NCBI RefSeq assembly: GCF_017355165.1 | Contig: NZ_JADILK010000015.1 | Span: 1-64,000 of the forward strand | DNA from: Bacillus sp. SD075 | GTDB taxonomy: Bacteria > Bacillota > Bacilli > Bacillales > DSM-1321 | Direction of reading: 5' to 3' | DNA: 64,000 bases | Part shown: in pieces, positions 55,043 to 64,000 of the stretch | Layout: the number at the start of each line of letters is the position of its first letter | Position numbering within the stretch: the first letter of the stretch is position 1 | The notes under the pieces: generated by a model | Seen by the model: only the letters and a program-made list of their open reading frames with translations | Database searches by the model: none | What the model was told of the DNA's origin: nothing | Position numbers and translations under genes: made by a program

Positions 55043-57031
55043 CTAGAATATTTTTTTTTCATTCAATTCGAGAGCTAATTCTTTAAAGAATTGTAGGGAT
55101 TCTGGATTTCCCATGGAGTCTGCATTCACTACTTTATCAAACTCGAAACCTAATAACACTTTACGTATCGGGACTTCCATTTTCTTTCCGTTTAATGTTT
55201 TAGGAATTTGTTCAACGACATGAATTTGGTCAGGGATAAAGCGAGGGGACACATGCCCTCTGATTTGTTCCTTGATTTTTGCCGTCAAAGCTGTATCAAG
55301 TATTTTACCGGGCTTAAGAACAACGAACAGCAGCAGTGATGAACCGCGGCCAAGCACTTCCCTATCAATGATAAGGCTTTCCATTACCTCGTCGATCGCT
55401 TCTACGACTCTGTAGATATCGCTGGTTCCCATCCGTACACCAGAACGGTTGATGGTCGAGTCGGAACGTCCATAAATGATACAGCTTCCCCTGTCGTCGA
55501 TCTTTATCCAATCACCATGTTTCCATATGCCAGGATACGTATCGAAATAACTCTCGTAGTATCTTGTCCCGCCTTGATCATTCCAGAAGTATAGCGGCAT
55601 GGATGGCATCGGTTTGGTAATGACCAATTCACCGACATCATTAATCAATGTTTGACCATGTCCATCAAAGGCTTCCGCACAAACCCCCAATGCCCTTCCT
55701 TGTATCTCTCCGATTCTCACGGGCAGTGTAGGAACTCCACCTACAAATCCTGCACATACATCGGTGCCGCCACTGGATGAACTGAGCCAGATATCCTTCT
55801 TGACATTCTCATACACCCATTTATAACCGTCGCCAGACAATGGAGCTCCAGTGGAAAAAAGAGCCTTCAATTTCGATAAATCATATTTTCCCATGGGCTT
55901 GTTTCCTAACTTCATGGAATTCGTAAGGAATGGTGCACTTGTTCCAAAGAAAGTCATGCCTGTATCTTCCGCCAATTCCCAAAGGGCATCCATATTGGGA
56001 AAAGAAGGACTGCCGTCATATAGGACGATGGTCCCTTCGTTAAGCAAACCACCCATAAGGAGATTCCACATCATCCAGCCTGTCGTCGTAAACCAGAATA
56101 CCGTATCCTCGGAGGTCATGCCTTGATGGATTCTTGTTGATTTAAAATGTTCCACTAATATACCGCCATGCCCTTGTACAATTGGTTTTGGCATGCCGGT
56201 TGTACCAGATGAATAGAGGATCCAAAGCGGATGATCGAAGGGAACACTTTCAAAAGATAATTCCGCCTTTTCTTTTAAAAGGTCATCCCAAGGAATCGTA
56301 TCTGCCAGATTCTCTTTCAAAATCTTTTTTTCTATGTAAGGAACCAACACGGTATGCTTGACAGTGACCAATTCCTGTTTAAGTTGTGAGACGACTGGTG
56401 TTTTATCATATATATTTCCATTATACTGATACCCATCAACCGCCAGTAATACAACCGGTTCAATCTGTTTGAAACGATCTATGACACTTCTTGCCCCAAA
56501 GTCAGGTGAACAGCTGGACCATATGGCACCTATGCTTACGGTTGCCAAGAAACCTATGACCGCTTCAGGTATGTTTGGTATATAGGCAACGACACGATCA
56601 CCGGATTTCACACCAAGTTCCCTTAATGAATGGGCGACAGAAGCTACTTTTTCTTTCAGCTCTTTCCAGCTAACCTCTTGCTGCCTGATATGTTCGGAAC
56701 GAAAAAAAATCGCCGTTTTCTCTTCTTGTTCATTCCATAATGCATTTTCGGCATAATTTAGCCTTGCCCCCTCGAACCATTTCGCACCTGGCATTGATTG
56801 CTGCGCTAAAACCCTGTCATATTTCCTGCAGGCTTTTACATCACAATAATCCCAAATTGAAGCCCAAAATTCCTCCAGTTCATCTACCGACCATTTCCAT
56901 AATTCATGGTAATCATGAAATGTTAAACCTTTCTTTTCTTTTAACCATTTCACATATTGAGTCAATACCGTTTGCTCGATTTGTTCCTTTGTCGGTTCCC
57001 AAATGATTTGTCCATCAGTAAGCGATTTCAT
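55043..57031 (-). CDS. Acetoacetyl-CoA synthetase
   Basis: A 662-aa AMP-forming ligase that activates acetoacetate to acetoacetyl-CoA. An N-terminal ACAS region is followed by the AMP-binding loop LWILYSSGTTGMPKPIVQGHGG, FFGTSAPFLTNSMK, the adenylate motif GDWIKID, GRSDSTINRSGVRMG, and the C-terminal catalytic Lys in KTLNGKKMEVPIRK. The length and the WSSCSPDFGARSVIDRF segment mark acetoacetate-CoA ligase rather than acetyl-CoA synthetase. GGGAGATGG lies upstream of ATG 57031. It is monocistronic, with a terminator before the aco region. Confidence 0.9.
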   Translation of the reverse strand: MKSLTDGQIIWEPTKEQIEQTVLTQYVKWLKEKKGLTFHDYHELWKWSVDELEEFWASIWDYCDVKACRKYDRVLAQQSMPGAKWFEGARLNYAENALWNEQEEKTAIFFRSEHIRQQEVSWKELKEKVASVAHSLRELGVKSGDRVVAYIPNIPEAVIGFLATVSIGAIWSSCSPDFGARSVIDRFKQIEPVVLLAVDGYQYNGNIYDKTPVVSQLKQELVTVKHTVLVPYIEKKILKENLADTIPWDDLLKEKAELSFESVPFDHPLWILYSSGTTGMPKPIVQGHGGILVEHFKSTRIHQGMTSEDTVFWFTTTGWMMWNLLMGGLLNEGTIVLYDGSPSFPNMDALWELAEDTGMTFFGTSAPFLTNSMKLGNKPMGKYDLSKLKALFSTGAPLSGDGYKWVYENVKKDIWLSSSSGGTDVCAGFVGGVPTLPVRIGEIQGRALGVCAEAFDGHGQTLINDVGELVITKPMPSMPLYFWNDQGGTRYYESYFDTYPGIWKHGDWIKIDDRGSCIIYGRSDSTINRSGVRMGTSDIYRVVEAIDEVMESLIIDREVLGRGSSLLLFVVLKPGKILDTALTAKIKEQIRGHVSPRFIPDQIHVVEQIPKTLNGKKMEVPIRKVLLGFEFDKVVNADSMGNPESLQFFKELALELNEKKIF

Positions 57032-57143
57032 TCAATCATCCATCTCCCTTAGGTATCAAATTCGTCATTGAATCATTTCATAATAATTGGTAGTTTACTT
57101 AAATTGTAATCTATGAGATTAAAACCGTCAATTTAGACTAAAC

Positions 57144-58421
57144 TCAAATACGATCGTATCTATGTATGGGCAGGTTAATAGAGAAACATGTCCCTTTCCC
57201 CAGTACACTTGAAACGTATACCTTCCCATCCATGCTTTTGATAATGCTATATGAAACCATCATACCTAATCCCGTCCCTTTATTTTTTGTCGTGAAGTAG
57301 GGCTCACCTAAACGGTATATTTGTTCCTGTGTCATTCCAATTCCCTGATCTTGGATCTTTATTTGGATGGTGGAGGCAGCAAGAATTAACTGTATGTATA
57401 TTTCGCCGTCATCATGCATCGATTCTATTCCATTCTTTAAGATATTGAATAAGCACTGCTGGAATTTCTTCCTTTCCCCCATGATATAATAAGCTTCATC
57501 TTCGAATAGGGATAACTTCAATTCTGTTCCATTATTGTTAGCCAAGGGTTTTATGCTGTTCACGACATGATGAATTTCCTCGGATACCCTTAATCGCTCT
57601 GTGTTTTCAGGGCTTATGGCAGCAAAAGTCAAATAATCGTTAATAACTTCCGTGGCCCGATCTAATTCCATCAGAGCAATATTTGCATACTTGACCTTTG
57701 TATGGGAAGGCACATCTTCGCTTAACATTTGAATATAGCCCCTGGTAACTGTAAGGGGATTTCTGACTTCATGAGATATGCTTGCAGCAAGATGACTGAC
57801 GATCTGCAATTTTTCCGCTTTCACTAATTTTTCGAGAACCTGAAAATTAGTGAGGATGACTTCCCATAGTAAGATTACAACAACGATTCCTATGACTTGG
57901 ATCGTGAAGTATTGTTTCCATAAGCTTATACCTATAGTAAGTTCAAATACTACTGTTGAAATAAGCTGTGTGAGAAGATGTACAAGGAAGATTAATGATA
58001 TTCCGATGAGAATTTTTTTAATGACAGGCATTTTCAGATAGTATTTAGATATAAAAAACAGGGAAACACCAATTAGTGGAAAGGTGATGCATGAAATATA
58101 AAAGCCATTTTCGCCACCTGTTAAATAGCGAATTACAAGAGTGATGACTATTAAGATGATACCTAACCGGTAACCTCCATATAAACCGCCTAAAAGAAAA
58201 GGGATCCATCTAAGATCCCAAACAAAATCTTCTTCTATAACTACAGGAAATAGCATGCATAGAACAAGTGAAAGAATAGGGAAAATTGTTAGGAAGGATC
58301 CTTTTAATGCATCTAAACGGTATACATACTTCACTAGATAGCTCATTTGCAATAAAAAGATCGGAAAAAGGATAATTAAAAAGTTAATCAGTAAATCTTT
58401 TGTCATAAGATTCATTTTCAC
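57144..58421 (-). CDS. Membrane sensor histidine kinase (KinB-like)
   Basis: A 425-aa kinase: about six hydrophobic helices (residues 8-200) without an external domain, then HisKA with the phosphorylated His in HLAASISHEVRNPLTVTRGYI, and HATPase with NILKNGIESM, DQGIGM and GTGLGMMVS. Size and layout match KinB-type kinases of the sporulation phosphorelay, which lack a cognate regulator gene, as here. The first codon is GTG 58421 with a weak ribosome site; ATG 58415 is the next option. The role in sporulation is inferred. Confidence 0.8.
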   Translation of the reverse strand: MKMNLMTKDLLINFLIILFPIFLLQMSYLVKYVYRLDALKGSFLTIFPILSLVLCMLFPVVIEEDFVWDLRWIPFLLGGLYGGYRLGIILIVITLVIRYLTGGENGFYISCITFPLIGVSLFFISKYYLKMPVIKKILIGISLIFLVHLLTQLISTVVFELTIGISLWKQYFTIQVIGIVVVILLWEVILTNFQVLEKLVKAEKLQIVSHLAASISHEVRNPLTVTRGYIQMLSEDVPSHTKVKYANIALMELDRATEVINDYLTFAAISPENTERLRVSEEIHHVVNSIKPLANNNGTELKLSLFEDEAYYIMGERKKFQQCLFNILKNGIESMHDDGEIYIQLILAASTIQIKIQDQGIGMTQEQIYRLGEPYFTTKNKGTGLGMMVSYSIIKSMDGKVYVSSVLGKGTCFSINLPIHRYDRI

Positions 58422-58589
58422 ACCGAACTTTCGATATTTTTCGAAGATTTAGACAGATATATAAATAATAACAAGAGAAAGATTGATAAGCTAGTAAAAT
58501 TAACATGCGGGACTAAAAAAAGAGAAAACTAATGACCAGAGGACCAAACAAATAAAACGGATGATTCAGGTTGATAAAAGAACGGGAAA

Positions 58590-58622
58590 AAGCACGGAAA
58601 TGACGAAGTCATTTCCGTGCTT
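58590..58622 (-). terminator. Terminator of the acyl-CoA dehydrogenase gene
   Basis: A perfect 15-bp stem (AAGCACGGAAATGAC and complement) with a GAA loop and a T run on the minus strand. Confidence 0.9.
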
Positions 58623-58644
58623 CAAAAAATATCCCAGTACACAC

Positions 58645-59787
58645 TTAATAAAGAGCTGATTTTGCTAGCATGGTGATTGTTGCATCATCCATCGGAGGAT
58701 TATGAAGTCCTGCGCGTACATCCCTATAGAAGCGTTGCAGGGGATTGTTCCGTTGTAAACTTTTGGCTCCAACGACTCTCATCGCTTTATCGACGATGGA
58801 AATCGCTTTATTGACGACGGATAACTTAACAGCACCCAATTGTTTCGATAATTCTTCATGATCTTCAGGGTGCTGCACCCATTTTTCTGCGACGGAGTAG
58901 AGGAAATGGTGTGCTTCGCCCAATTCCAGTTCCATCTCCCCAATTGTCCGTTGAATATTCGGAAGCTCCCTGATTGGTCCTGGTAGACTATTGGGTGAAT
59001 ATGTTTTCGCAAATTTGACTGCGTAATTTCTGGCAGCCACTGCAATTCCCAAGTAGCAAGCAGGTATATGTAATAGCCACGCTTCAGGTTTTCTTTTTTC
59101 ACCAGGTTTGCTTTTCATGACATAATACTTATCAGGCAAGCTGACATCATTTAACACCAAATCATGACTTCCTGTCCCCTGCATGGAAATCATATCCCAA
59201 GTTTCTTCTATACTTACCCCCATTACATCACGATGAACTAAAAATGTCCCTAGGTGCTCATCCTCTGGTACCCATGCCGTTACTAGAAAAATATCAAGGA
59301 CGGGAGAGAGTGTAGTAAAAGTCTTTCTGCCATTCAAAATCCATTGTTGACCCTTTTTGATGGCAATCGTTTCCGGACGGCCGCCTCGCGTCGGACTACC
59401 CGTTCCTGCCTCAGATGCTGCCGTGTTGATGAGGGCGCCTTTAGACACTTTATCAAACAATTCATTCATGACTCCTTTTTCCCATGGTCTCTTCTCCGTT
59501 AAGGATAGGACCGTTCCGACATGCCAGCCTATTCCCAAGGCTGTCGGGCCGCAATATTGAGCTATTTTTTCTTGGCAAAGGAGAAAATCATATAAGGAAC
59601 CGCCATATCCACCATCTTCTTTTGCTAACGTTAATTGGGAATATCCGAATTCCTTTAACTCCTGAATGTTTTCAAAAGGGAAACCCTTTGAATCATCAAG
59701 TGCTTCAGAACGACCGGGAAAGGACTGAATCACATCCTCCAATTTTTGTATATATTCTTTTTGCTTCTGTGATTGAAAAAACGACAT
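58645..59787 (-). CDS. Acyl-CoA dehydrogenase family protein (YdbM-like)
   Basis: A 380-aa flavoprotein with the ACAD architecture: helical N domain (FGYSQLTLAKEDGGYGGSLYDFLLCQEKIA), middle domain (AASEAGTGSPTRGG, MISMQGTGSHDLVLNDVSLPD) and C-terminal helices. The catalytic Glu cannot be placed with certainty. Length and style match B. subtilis YdbM, an uncharacterised member; the substrate is unknown. GGAGGG lies 9 bases before ATG 59787, making this start better than the 23-codon longer frame. It is monocistronic. Confidence 0.82.
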   Translation of the reverse strand: MSFFQSQKQKEYIQKLEDVIQSFPGRSEALDDSKGFPFENIQELKEFGYSQLTLAKEDGGYGGSLYDFLLCQEKIAQYCGPTALGIGWHVGTVLSLTEKRPWEKGVMNELFDKVSKGALINTAASEAGTGSPTRGGRPETIAIKKGQQWILNGRKTFTTLSPVLDIFLVTAWVPEDEHLGTFLVHRDVMGVSIEETWDMISMQGTGSHDLVLNDVSLPDKYYVMKSKPGEKRKPEAWLLHIPACYLGIAVAARNYAVKFAKTYSPNSLPGPIRELPNIQRTIGEMELELGEAHHFLYSVAEKWVQHPEDHEELSKQLGAVKLSVVNKAISIVDKAMRVVGAKSLQRNNPLQRFYRDVRAGLHNPPMDDATITMLAKSALY

Positions 59788-59900
59788 GAAGATCATCCCT
59801 CCTGTAGTAAACAAAATGCTGAAACTCCAGCGCAGAAACAGAACTGCGAACTCCACTTTATCATATCACCTTAGTGTAGTTTATGGTTTGAATCTGCCCA

Positions 59901-61148
59901 TTAAGAGTGAATGTCTTCATTTTTATATTCTTTGTTCGCGTTCTTGTAAGCTTCCTTCGCCTGATCAATATCTTTGTTTTCGAGAAAGTAAGCTATTGCT
60001 GCTTGCCCGATTCCATATGTTACCGCGCCCGCTACCGCACCTGAAACGGCTAGACCAGCTCCTGGGATGAAACGGACTGCAGCCCTGACACCTTCCCTGA
60101 CAAGGAGACCGATTCCAACATTGATCCCTAATGCCGCAATGAATTCACTTGCCGTTTTTGTATTGATTTCTTTATCAGCGATAAACCCAATCACCACAAT
60201 CATTAAACCTTGTATGCCGGTCAAAATGGGAAAATCGGCAAAAGGAATTGGTTCTGCACCGATTAAACCGGCGATTGCCGTAAACGTTCCCACTATCGTC
60301 CGCGCGAATTTCTTCTTAACGAATTGGCTCTGCATCGCTTTGGCGGTCTTCAGCTTCGCTTCACTGGGTAAGGCCTCGATCAAGTAATCAGAAAGCAAAT
60401 CAATGTTCCAACGCATATCATATTCAATATTTCCGTTTTCGTCAAAATCAATATAAGAACAAATAGGAATGATGTTCAATAGAGGTATTTCACACTCTTT
60501 AAATCGTTTTGACATCAAAGAGATGGCTTCATCAATATTCTGTTTTTTCTTAGGATTGGCATCAAAAGGTGCTTGTTTATAATGTGGCGGATCTAATTCA
60601 TCCACTTGGGTGACCACACAGATGACGGGTACATCATAATGGTGATTCTCTTTAACGATTTTGCGCAGCTTTTTCAATTCCTGTAAATCTTCTTCAATCC
60701 TTGAATCCGCTTCTTTTGCTTTAATCAAGAAAAGAAACACATCAGGCTGTTCTTCGGTTACCGCATTTTTCAATTCATCCATTGGGGTTTCTTCTTCGAA
60801 TTCTTCCGTAGGCGCTTCACTCTCACCCAGTCCGCGTGAATCCAGCAAACGAATTTTGGGCTCAGCATCACTCGGGTACCAGAGCCATTTCCCTTTACCC
60901 GTTCCAGATTTAACGGAACTGACATATTGCCGTTCCTGACCAAACATCGCATTAATCAGTGAGGATTTTCCGGAACCTCGCCTACCCACAAGAGCAATTC
61001 GCGGTTCCCTTGCATCAACTGTCATCGTTTTAAGCCTTAAGAGCTGGTCAAGCATTTTGTTCTTTTTCGCTTGTGAAATGGGCAGCTTATCTACCTGGCC
61101 TTTAATGAAACTGAATATGCTTCCCATTTCATCGTGTTTTTCCACCAT
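59901..61148 (-). CDS. GTPase with C-terminal membrane-associating domain (DUF697-like)
   Basis: A 415-aa P-loop GTPase: G1 GRRGSGKSSLIN, G3 LLDSRGLGE, G4 TQVDE. The C-terminal third (about 280-400) is hydrophobic and glycine-rich (IVGTFTAIAGLIGAEPIPFADFPILTGIQGLMI, RFIPGAGLAVSGAVAGAVTYGIG), as in the DUF697/YfjP-type families that associate with membranes. The function is not established. GGGGGA precedes ATG 61148. It may form a unit with the PadR-like gene upstream (116-bp gap). Confidence 0.8.
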   Translation of the reverse strand: MVEKHDEMGSIFSFIKGQVDKLPISQAKKNKMLDQLLRLKTMTVDAREPRIALVGRRGSGKSSLINAMFGQERQYVSSVKSGTGKGKWLWYPSDAEPKIRLLDSRGLGESEAPTEEFEEETPMDELKNAVTEEQPDVFLFLIKAKEADSRIEEDLQELKKLRKIVKENHHYDVPVICVVTQVDELDPPHYKQAPFDANPKKKQNIDEAISLMSKRFKECEIPLLNIIPICSYIDFDENGNIEYDMRWNIDLLSDYLIEALPSEAKLKTAKAMQSQFVKKKFARTIVGTFTAIAGLIGAEPIPFADFPILTGIQGLMIVVIGFIADKEINTKTASEFIAALGINVGIGLLVREGVRAAVRFIPGAGLAVSGAVAGAVTYGIGQAAIAYFLENKDIDQAKEAYKNANKEYKNEDIHS

Positions 61149-61264
61149 CACTCATTCCCCCATGTAAGAAGTGTTTTAAGTAACATTTACCCTTGGACAA
61201 TTCAAATTAAGCATGTAACTTCATTCTCCTTGCAAAATTAAGGGGCTTCATTTCTTATATTCTT

Positions 61265-62017
61265 TTAACTCTTTTCTTTTAAGAACATAACGACACTGGC
61301 CATGTATTTTTGGATTTCCTGGACTTGAAAGGCGGCAGAATCCGCAATCTGTTTGTAATGATGCTGTCCTTCATCGGTAATTCGTAAATACCTTTTAGTT
61401 CGTTTTTCACTTTCCCACCTGCCGACAAGCAGGCCGTTCTCTTCCATTTCATGGGACAAATCGTATAAATAGCCGTTTGAAGCGATCCAACCGAACTGAT
61501 TTTTAAGCAGATCGCCAATTTCCCCCATGTAAATCGGCTTCTTAGTGAAAGCCGCCTTTAAAGTTACATAACGGACAAGATCCTTCACCGATATTATTTT
61601 CGAGAAATAAGACCTGTATTCTTCAGGTAGCTCATTAAGAACGGGTGGGTTTTCACCAGAACCCCTTAGATCGAACATGAAGCGATCAATGACCTTTTTC
61701 ACTTCGGAAAACCGTTCCAGGAAATTTTCTTGGTACCATATGTAAAGCTCTTTGCCTTTTTCAGTAATTTGATAATAATTTCTTCCCTTATTCCTATATA
61801 ATGATAGATGGTTCGATTCGACTAGCGTATTACAAATTTTACATAAATAGTCATAGCTATGCACTTTTCCAGTGAACGTATTTTTTAGGTCCTGATGAAT
61901 CGCCCTTGGATAATTCGCTTTTATACTCAAAGAGTGAAGTAAAAAAATCGTTAGAAATTCACGCTGGCTCAACCCAACCGTTTCAACCGTTGCAGACAGT
62001 TTCTCCCCTTTCTTCAC
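61265..62017 (-). CDS. PadR-like regulator with two winged-helix domains
   Basis: About 250 aa. Residues 10-95 and about 140-235 each look like a PadR-type winged helix (second: KPIYMGEIGDLLKNQFGWIASNGYLYDLSHEMEENGLLVGRW...RYLRITDEG), with a basic linker. The fold and the tandem arrangement suggest a DNA-binding regulator; the target is unknown. GGAGG is 8 bases before GTG 62017; ATG 62053 would give 12 extra residues without a ribosome site. Confidence 0.7.
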   Translation of the reverse strand: MKKGEKLSATVETVGLSQREFLTIFLLHSLSIKANYPRAIHQDLKNTFTGKVHSYDYLCKICNTLVESNHLSLYRNKGRNYYQITEKGKELYIWYQENFLERFSEVKKVIDRFMFDLRGSGENPPVLNELPEEYRSYFSKIISVKDLVRYVTLKAAFTKKPIYMGEIGDLLKNQFGWIASNGYLYDLSHEMEENGLLVGRWESEKRTKRYLRITDEGQHHYKQIADSAAFQVQEIQKYMASVVMFLKEKS

Positions 62018-62172
62018 TGTCAAAACCTCCTTTATATACTGTTTATAAAACACATTATTATCTATTTATTCCCTCCCCTTATTATCCTGTGCTGCCACAT
62101 AATAGTAAAGTTTTTAATATCTAACTGACCAGTAGTAATTTTTCAAATTTTATCTATTGTAAAAATTAAAAC

Positions 62173-62212
62173 AAAAGAAGAAACGGCCCATGATTAGGCC
62201 GTTTCTTCTTTT
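62173..62212 (-). terminator. Terminator of the methionine aminopeptidase gene
   Basis: AAAAGAAGAAACGGCC pairs with GGCCGTTTCTTCTTTT around an 8-base loop, with T runs on both strands. It is symmetrical, so bidirectional. Confidence 0.88.
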
Positions 62213-62215
62213 TGT

Positions 62216-62962
62216 TTACTGTTCCGTTAAAATGATCGGATCTTCTTTTGTAATGACCAGGGTATGTTCATATTGGGCGGAAAGCTTTCCATCTGCCGTT
62301 CTCGCCGTCCAGCCGTCTTGGTCCATTTTCATATGCCATGTTCCTGCATTCAGCATTGGCTCGATCGTGATGACCATACCTTCTTTTAGACGGGCACCTT
62401 TACCTGGCTTACCATAATGTAGGACGGTTGGGTCTTCGTGCATGGTTTTACCGATTCCATGTCCTGTAAAATCACGAACAACAGAAAACTTTTCACCTTC
62501 TGCATATGACTGGATTGCATGCCCGATGTCCCCGAGACGATTCCCTGCCCGTGCAACTTCAATGCCTCTATATAAAGCATTCTTGGTTACATCCATTAAA
62601 CGCTGAGCTTCATCGGAAATTTCACCGACTGCATATGTCCAAGCTGAATCCGCCAAACCACCGTTAAGGTTCACTACCATATCAATCGTAACGATGTCTC
62701 CCTCTTTTAGAGCTTTCTTTTGGGGAAATCCGTGACAAATTACATCATTCACTGATGCGCACGTTGCATATTTGTAGCCGTTATAGCCCTTTTGCTCAGG
62801 TGTAGCACCATTCTCTGCCAAGTACTTATCGACAAATTCTTCGATTTCCCAAGTGGTGATGCCAGGTTTTATCATTTTTGCGATTTCTCTATGCGTCGCA
62901 GCAAGCAGTTTGCCCGCTTCATGCATCAAATTTATTTCTCGTTCACTTTTAATGGTTATCAT
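62216..62962 (-). CDS. map: Methionine aminopeptidase, type I (MapB/YflG-like)
   Basis: A 248-aa metalloprotease that removes the initiator Met. The five metal ligands are visible: Asp in VTIDMVVNL, Asp in GGLADSAWTY, His in FTGHGIGKTMH, Glu in ITIEPM and Glu in SAQYEHT. The length matches the YflG (MapB) form, the non-ribosomal-operon copy of Bacillus (about 249 aa). GAGG precedes ATG 62962. Confidence 0.92.
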   Translation of the reverse strand: MITIKSEREINLMHEAGKLLAATHREIAKMIKPGITTWEIEEFVDKYLAENGATPEQKGYNGYKYATCASVNDVICHGFPQKKALKEGDIVTIDMVVNLNGGLADSAWTYAVGEISDEAQRLMDVTKNALYRGIEVARAGNRLGDIGHAIQSYAEGEKFSVVRDFTGHGIGKTMHEDPTVLHYGKPGKGARLKEGMVITIEPMLNAGTWHMKMDQDGWTARTADGKLSAQYEHTLVITKEDPIILTEQ

Positions 62963-63046
62963 TTAAAATCCTCTTTCGTTTTATAACTTTTCTGATTGAG
63001 ACTCCTTATTTATCATATGCCTTTTTTTATATAAAAAGCAACCAAA

Positions 63047-63069
63047 AACCCGGTAAAAATCACCGGGTT
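63047..63069 (-). terminator. Terminator of cdaS
   Basis: AACCCGGT pairs with ACCGGGTT (8 bp, 7-base loop), with a T run on the minus strand. It lies about 180 bp after the cdaS stop. Confidence 0.75.
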
Positions 63070-63251
63070 AATTAATTCATGGCCTTTTATGTACCTGTAA
63101 TTCTGGTGAAAATAAGCTTTTGAATTACAAAAGTGATAAAAATGGACGCCGACATTTACGTTATCCTATACACAATTGCTCAATGATGATTTTTCCTGAG
63201 TCGAATTACCTTCAGTATTATAATCGCCATAGGACTTAATTGTCTCAAATA

Positions 63252-63878
63252 CTATATTGGCCCATGAGAATTAATTGGGTGAAGGTTCCCATTTAAAGCG
63301 AATGAAACCCTTCCTGTTTCCTCTGATACTACCAATACAAGTGCATCACTTCGTTCAGATAAACCTAAAGCAGAACGGTGGCGTGTTCCAAGTTTTTTTC
63401 CCCCTGTTGATCTGTCTGAAAGCGGAAGGACATTTGCTGCGGAAACAATCTGATTTTGACTAACCAAAACAGCGCCATCATGTAGTGGATTTCCAGGGAA
63501 AAAAATTGATTCCAATAAAGAATGAGTTAACTCCGCTCCTATTGAAATACCGGGTTGAATCAATGAATCAAGAGGATCTCCCCGTTGAATCACAATCAAC
63601 CCGCCATGTCTCGAATTCGACAAATTTTGGACGCAAATTGATAATTCGGGATATTTGTCCGTAAACGGTGACAAATAACAATTCAAATAAAATGTTGCTG
63701 CTTTCATATCGATGTATGCGAAGTTATCCTTTATTTTCTCGAAATTTCCAAGGAGACAATAGTTTTCATCCCCCATAGCTTCTAAGTTATCCTGTAATGC
63801 TGCTATTACTTGGCGTATATCCTCTTTTAACATTTGTTTCATTGGTGAAAAATCACAATTTCCATTATTCACAGGCAT
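63252..63878 (-). CDS. cdaS: Sporulation-type diadenylate cyclase CdaS (YojJ)
   Basis: A 208-aa protein. An N-terminal helical pair (about 1-60), typical of CdaS and used for self-inhibition, is followed by the DAC domain with DGA in PLHDGAVLV and RHR in GTRHRSALGLSE, the catalytic motifs. It makes c-di-AMP from two ATP. There is no membrane segment (unlike CdaA) and no DNA-binding domain (unlike DisA), and the length equals B. subtilis CdaS (about 207 aa). The start is ATG 63878 (3 bases from GGAGG) or GTG 63872 (9 bases), the latter better spaced. Confidence 0.92.
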   Translation of the reverse strand: MPVNNGNCDFSPMKQMLKEDIRQVIAALQDNLEAMGDENYCLLGNFEKIKDNFAYIDMKAATFYLNCYLSPFTDKYPELSICVQNLSNSRHGGLIVIQRGDPLDSLIQPGISIGAELTHSLLESIFFPGNPLHDGAVLVSQNQIVSAANVLPLSDRSTGGKKLGTRHRSALGLSERSDALVLVVSEETGRVSFALNGNLHPINSHGPI

Positions 63879-64000
63879 GCACCTCCCATATATTATTCCA
63901 CTCTCTTTTTTTCACTGAATCTTAATTGGCATCTAAAAGACGTTTCTTATTTTCCCTGGTTAAATTTATGATTATGAATGTACTTAAAGTTTGTCTTCAC
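63879..64000. other. Right edge of the window
   Basis: Upstream region of cdaS; no further gene can be read from the 122 remaining bases. Confidence 0.4.

Overview
The window looks like chromosomal DNA of a low-GC Gram-positive spore former of the Bacillaceae. The evidence is strong GGAGG-type ribosome sites, TTG and GTG starts, TnrA, an AcoR/sigma-54 acetoin operon, a CdaS-type diadenylate cyclase and a YcbLMNO-like module. The gene mix and a Bacillus-type interspersed repeat suggest the Peribacillus (Bacillus simplex) group, but that placement is an impression. I saw no tRNA, rRNA, CRISPR array, prophage or intact insertion sequence.

Layout, left to right. (1) 0.2-2.6 kb: a MurE-like ligase with a non-standard amino-acid specificity motif, and a YkuK-type protein. 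(2) 3.4-13.2 kb: nitrate and nitrite assimilation. nasA-nasB-nasC are followed by a decayed nasF; tnrA is convergent to these, and nasD-nasE follow. Three perfect TnrA boxes sit before nasA, nasD and tnrA. (3) 13.2-18.1 kb: a secreted beta-amylase between inverted copies of a short repeat, an OsmC-like protein behind a perfect 20-bp palindrome, a hypothetical protein, and a DinB-fold protein with a duplicated 3' fragment. (4) 18.2-30.5 kb: a sensor kinase with a solute-binding sensor domain, an NtrC-type regulator, a good -24/-12 promoter, a TAXI lipoprotein and a four-gene ABC uptake system. An Asp/Glu racemase-family gene and glcD-glcF follow. I read this as a sigma-54-controlled sense, import and oxidise locus for an unknown small organic acid. 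(5) 30.7-34.4 kb: a LysE exporter divergent from a TrmB regulator with paired operators, then a HEAT protein, a methyltransferase and a small zinc ribbon. (6) 35.1-38.8 kb: a FadR-type GntR regulator, a D-lactate/2-hydroxyacid dehydrogenase and a BASS transporter, with two TTGGT-TAG-ACCAA operators. (7) 39.3-40.9 kb: a solitary Mrr-type endonuclease. (8) 41.5-44.9 kb: a two-component system with an ABC exporter (YcbLMNO-like). (9) 46-54.8 kb: a nitronate monooxygenase-family protein, acoR, an acetoin/butanediol dehydrogenase and acoABCL, with a sigma-54 promoter and a large dyad. (10) 55-64 kb: acetoacetyl-CoA synthetase, a KinB-like kinase, an acyl-CoA dehydrogenase, a GTPase, a PadR-like regulator, methionine aminopeptidase and cdaS.

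The main themes are nitrogen control through TnrA, two separate sigma-54 circuits (the two-component transport locus and AcoR), and carbon overflow metabolism (acetoin, lactate/glycolate, acetoacetate). cre-like sites occur at acoR and the beta-amylase gene. Starts were moved inward from the longest open frame wherever a clear ribosome site decided the matter; this is stated in each entry.
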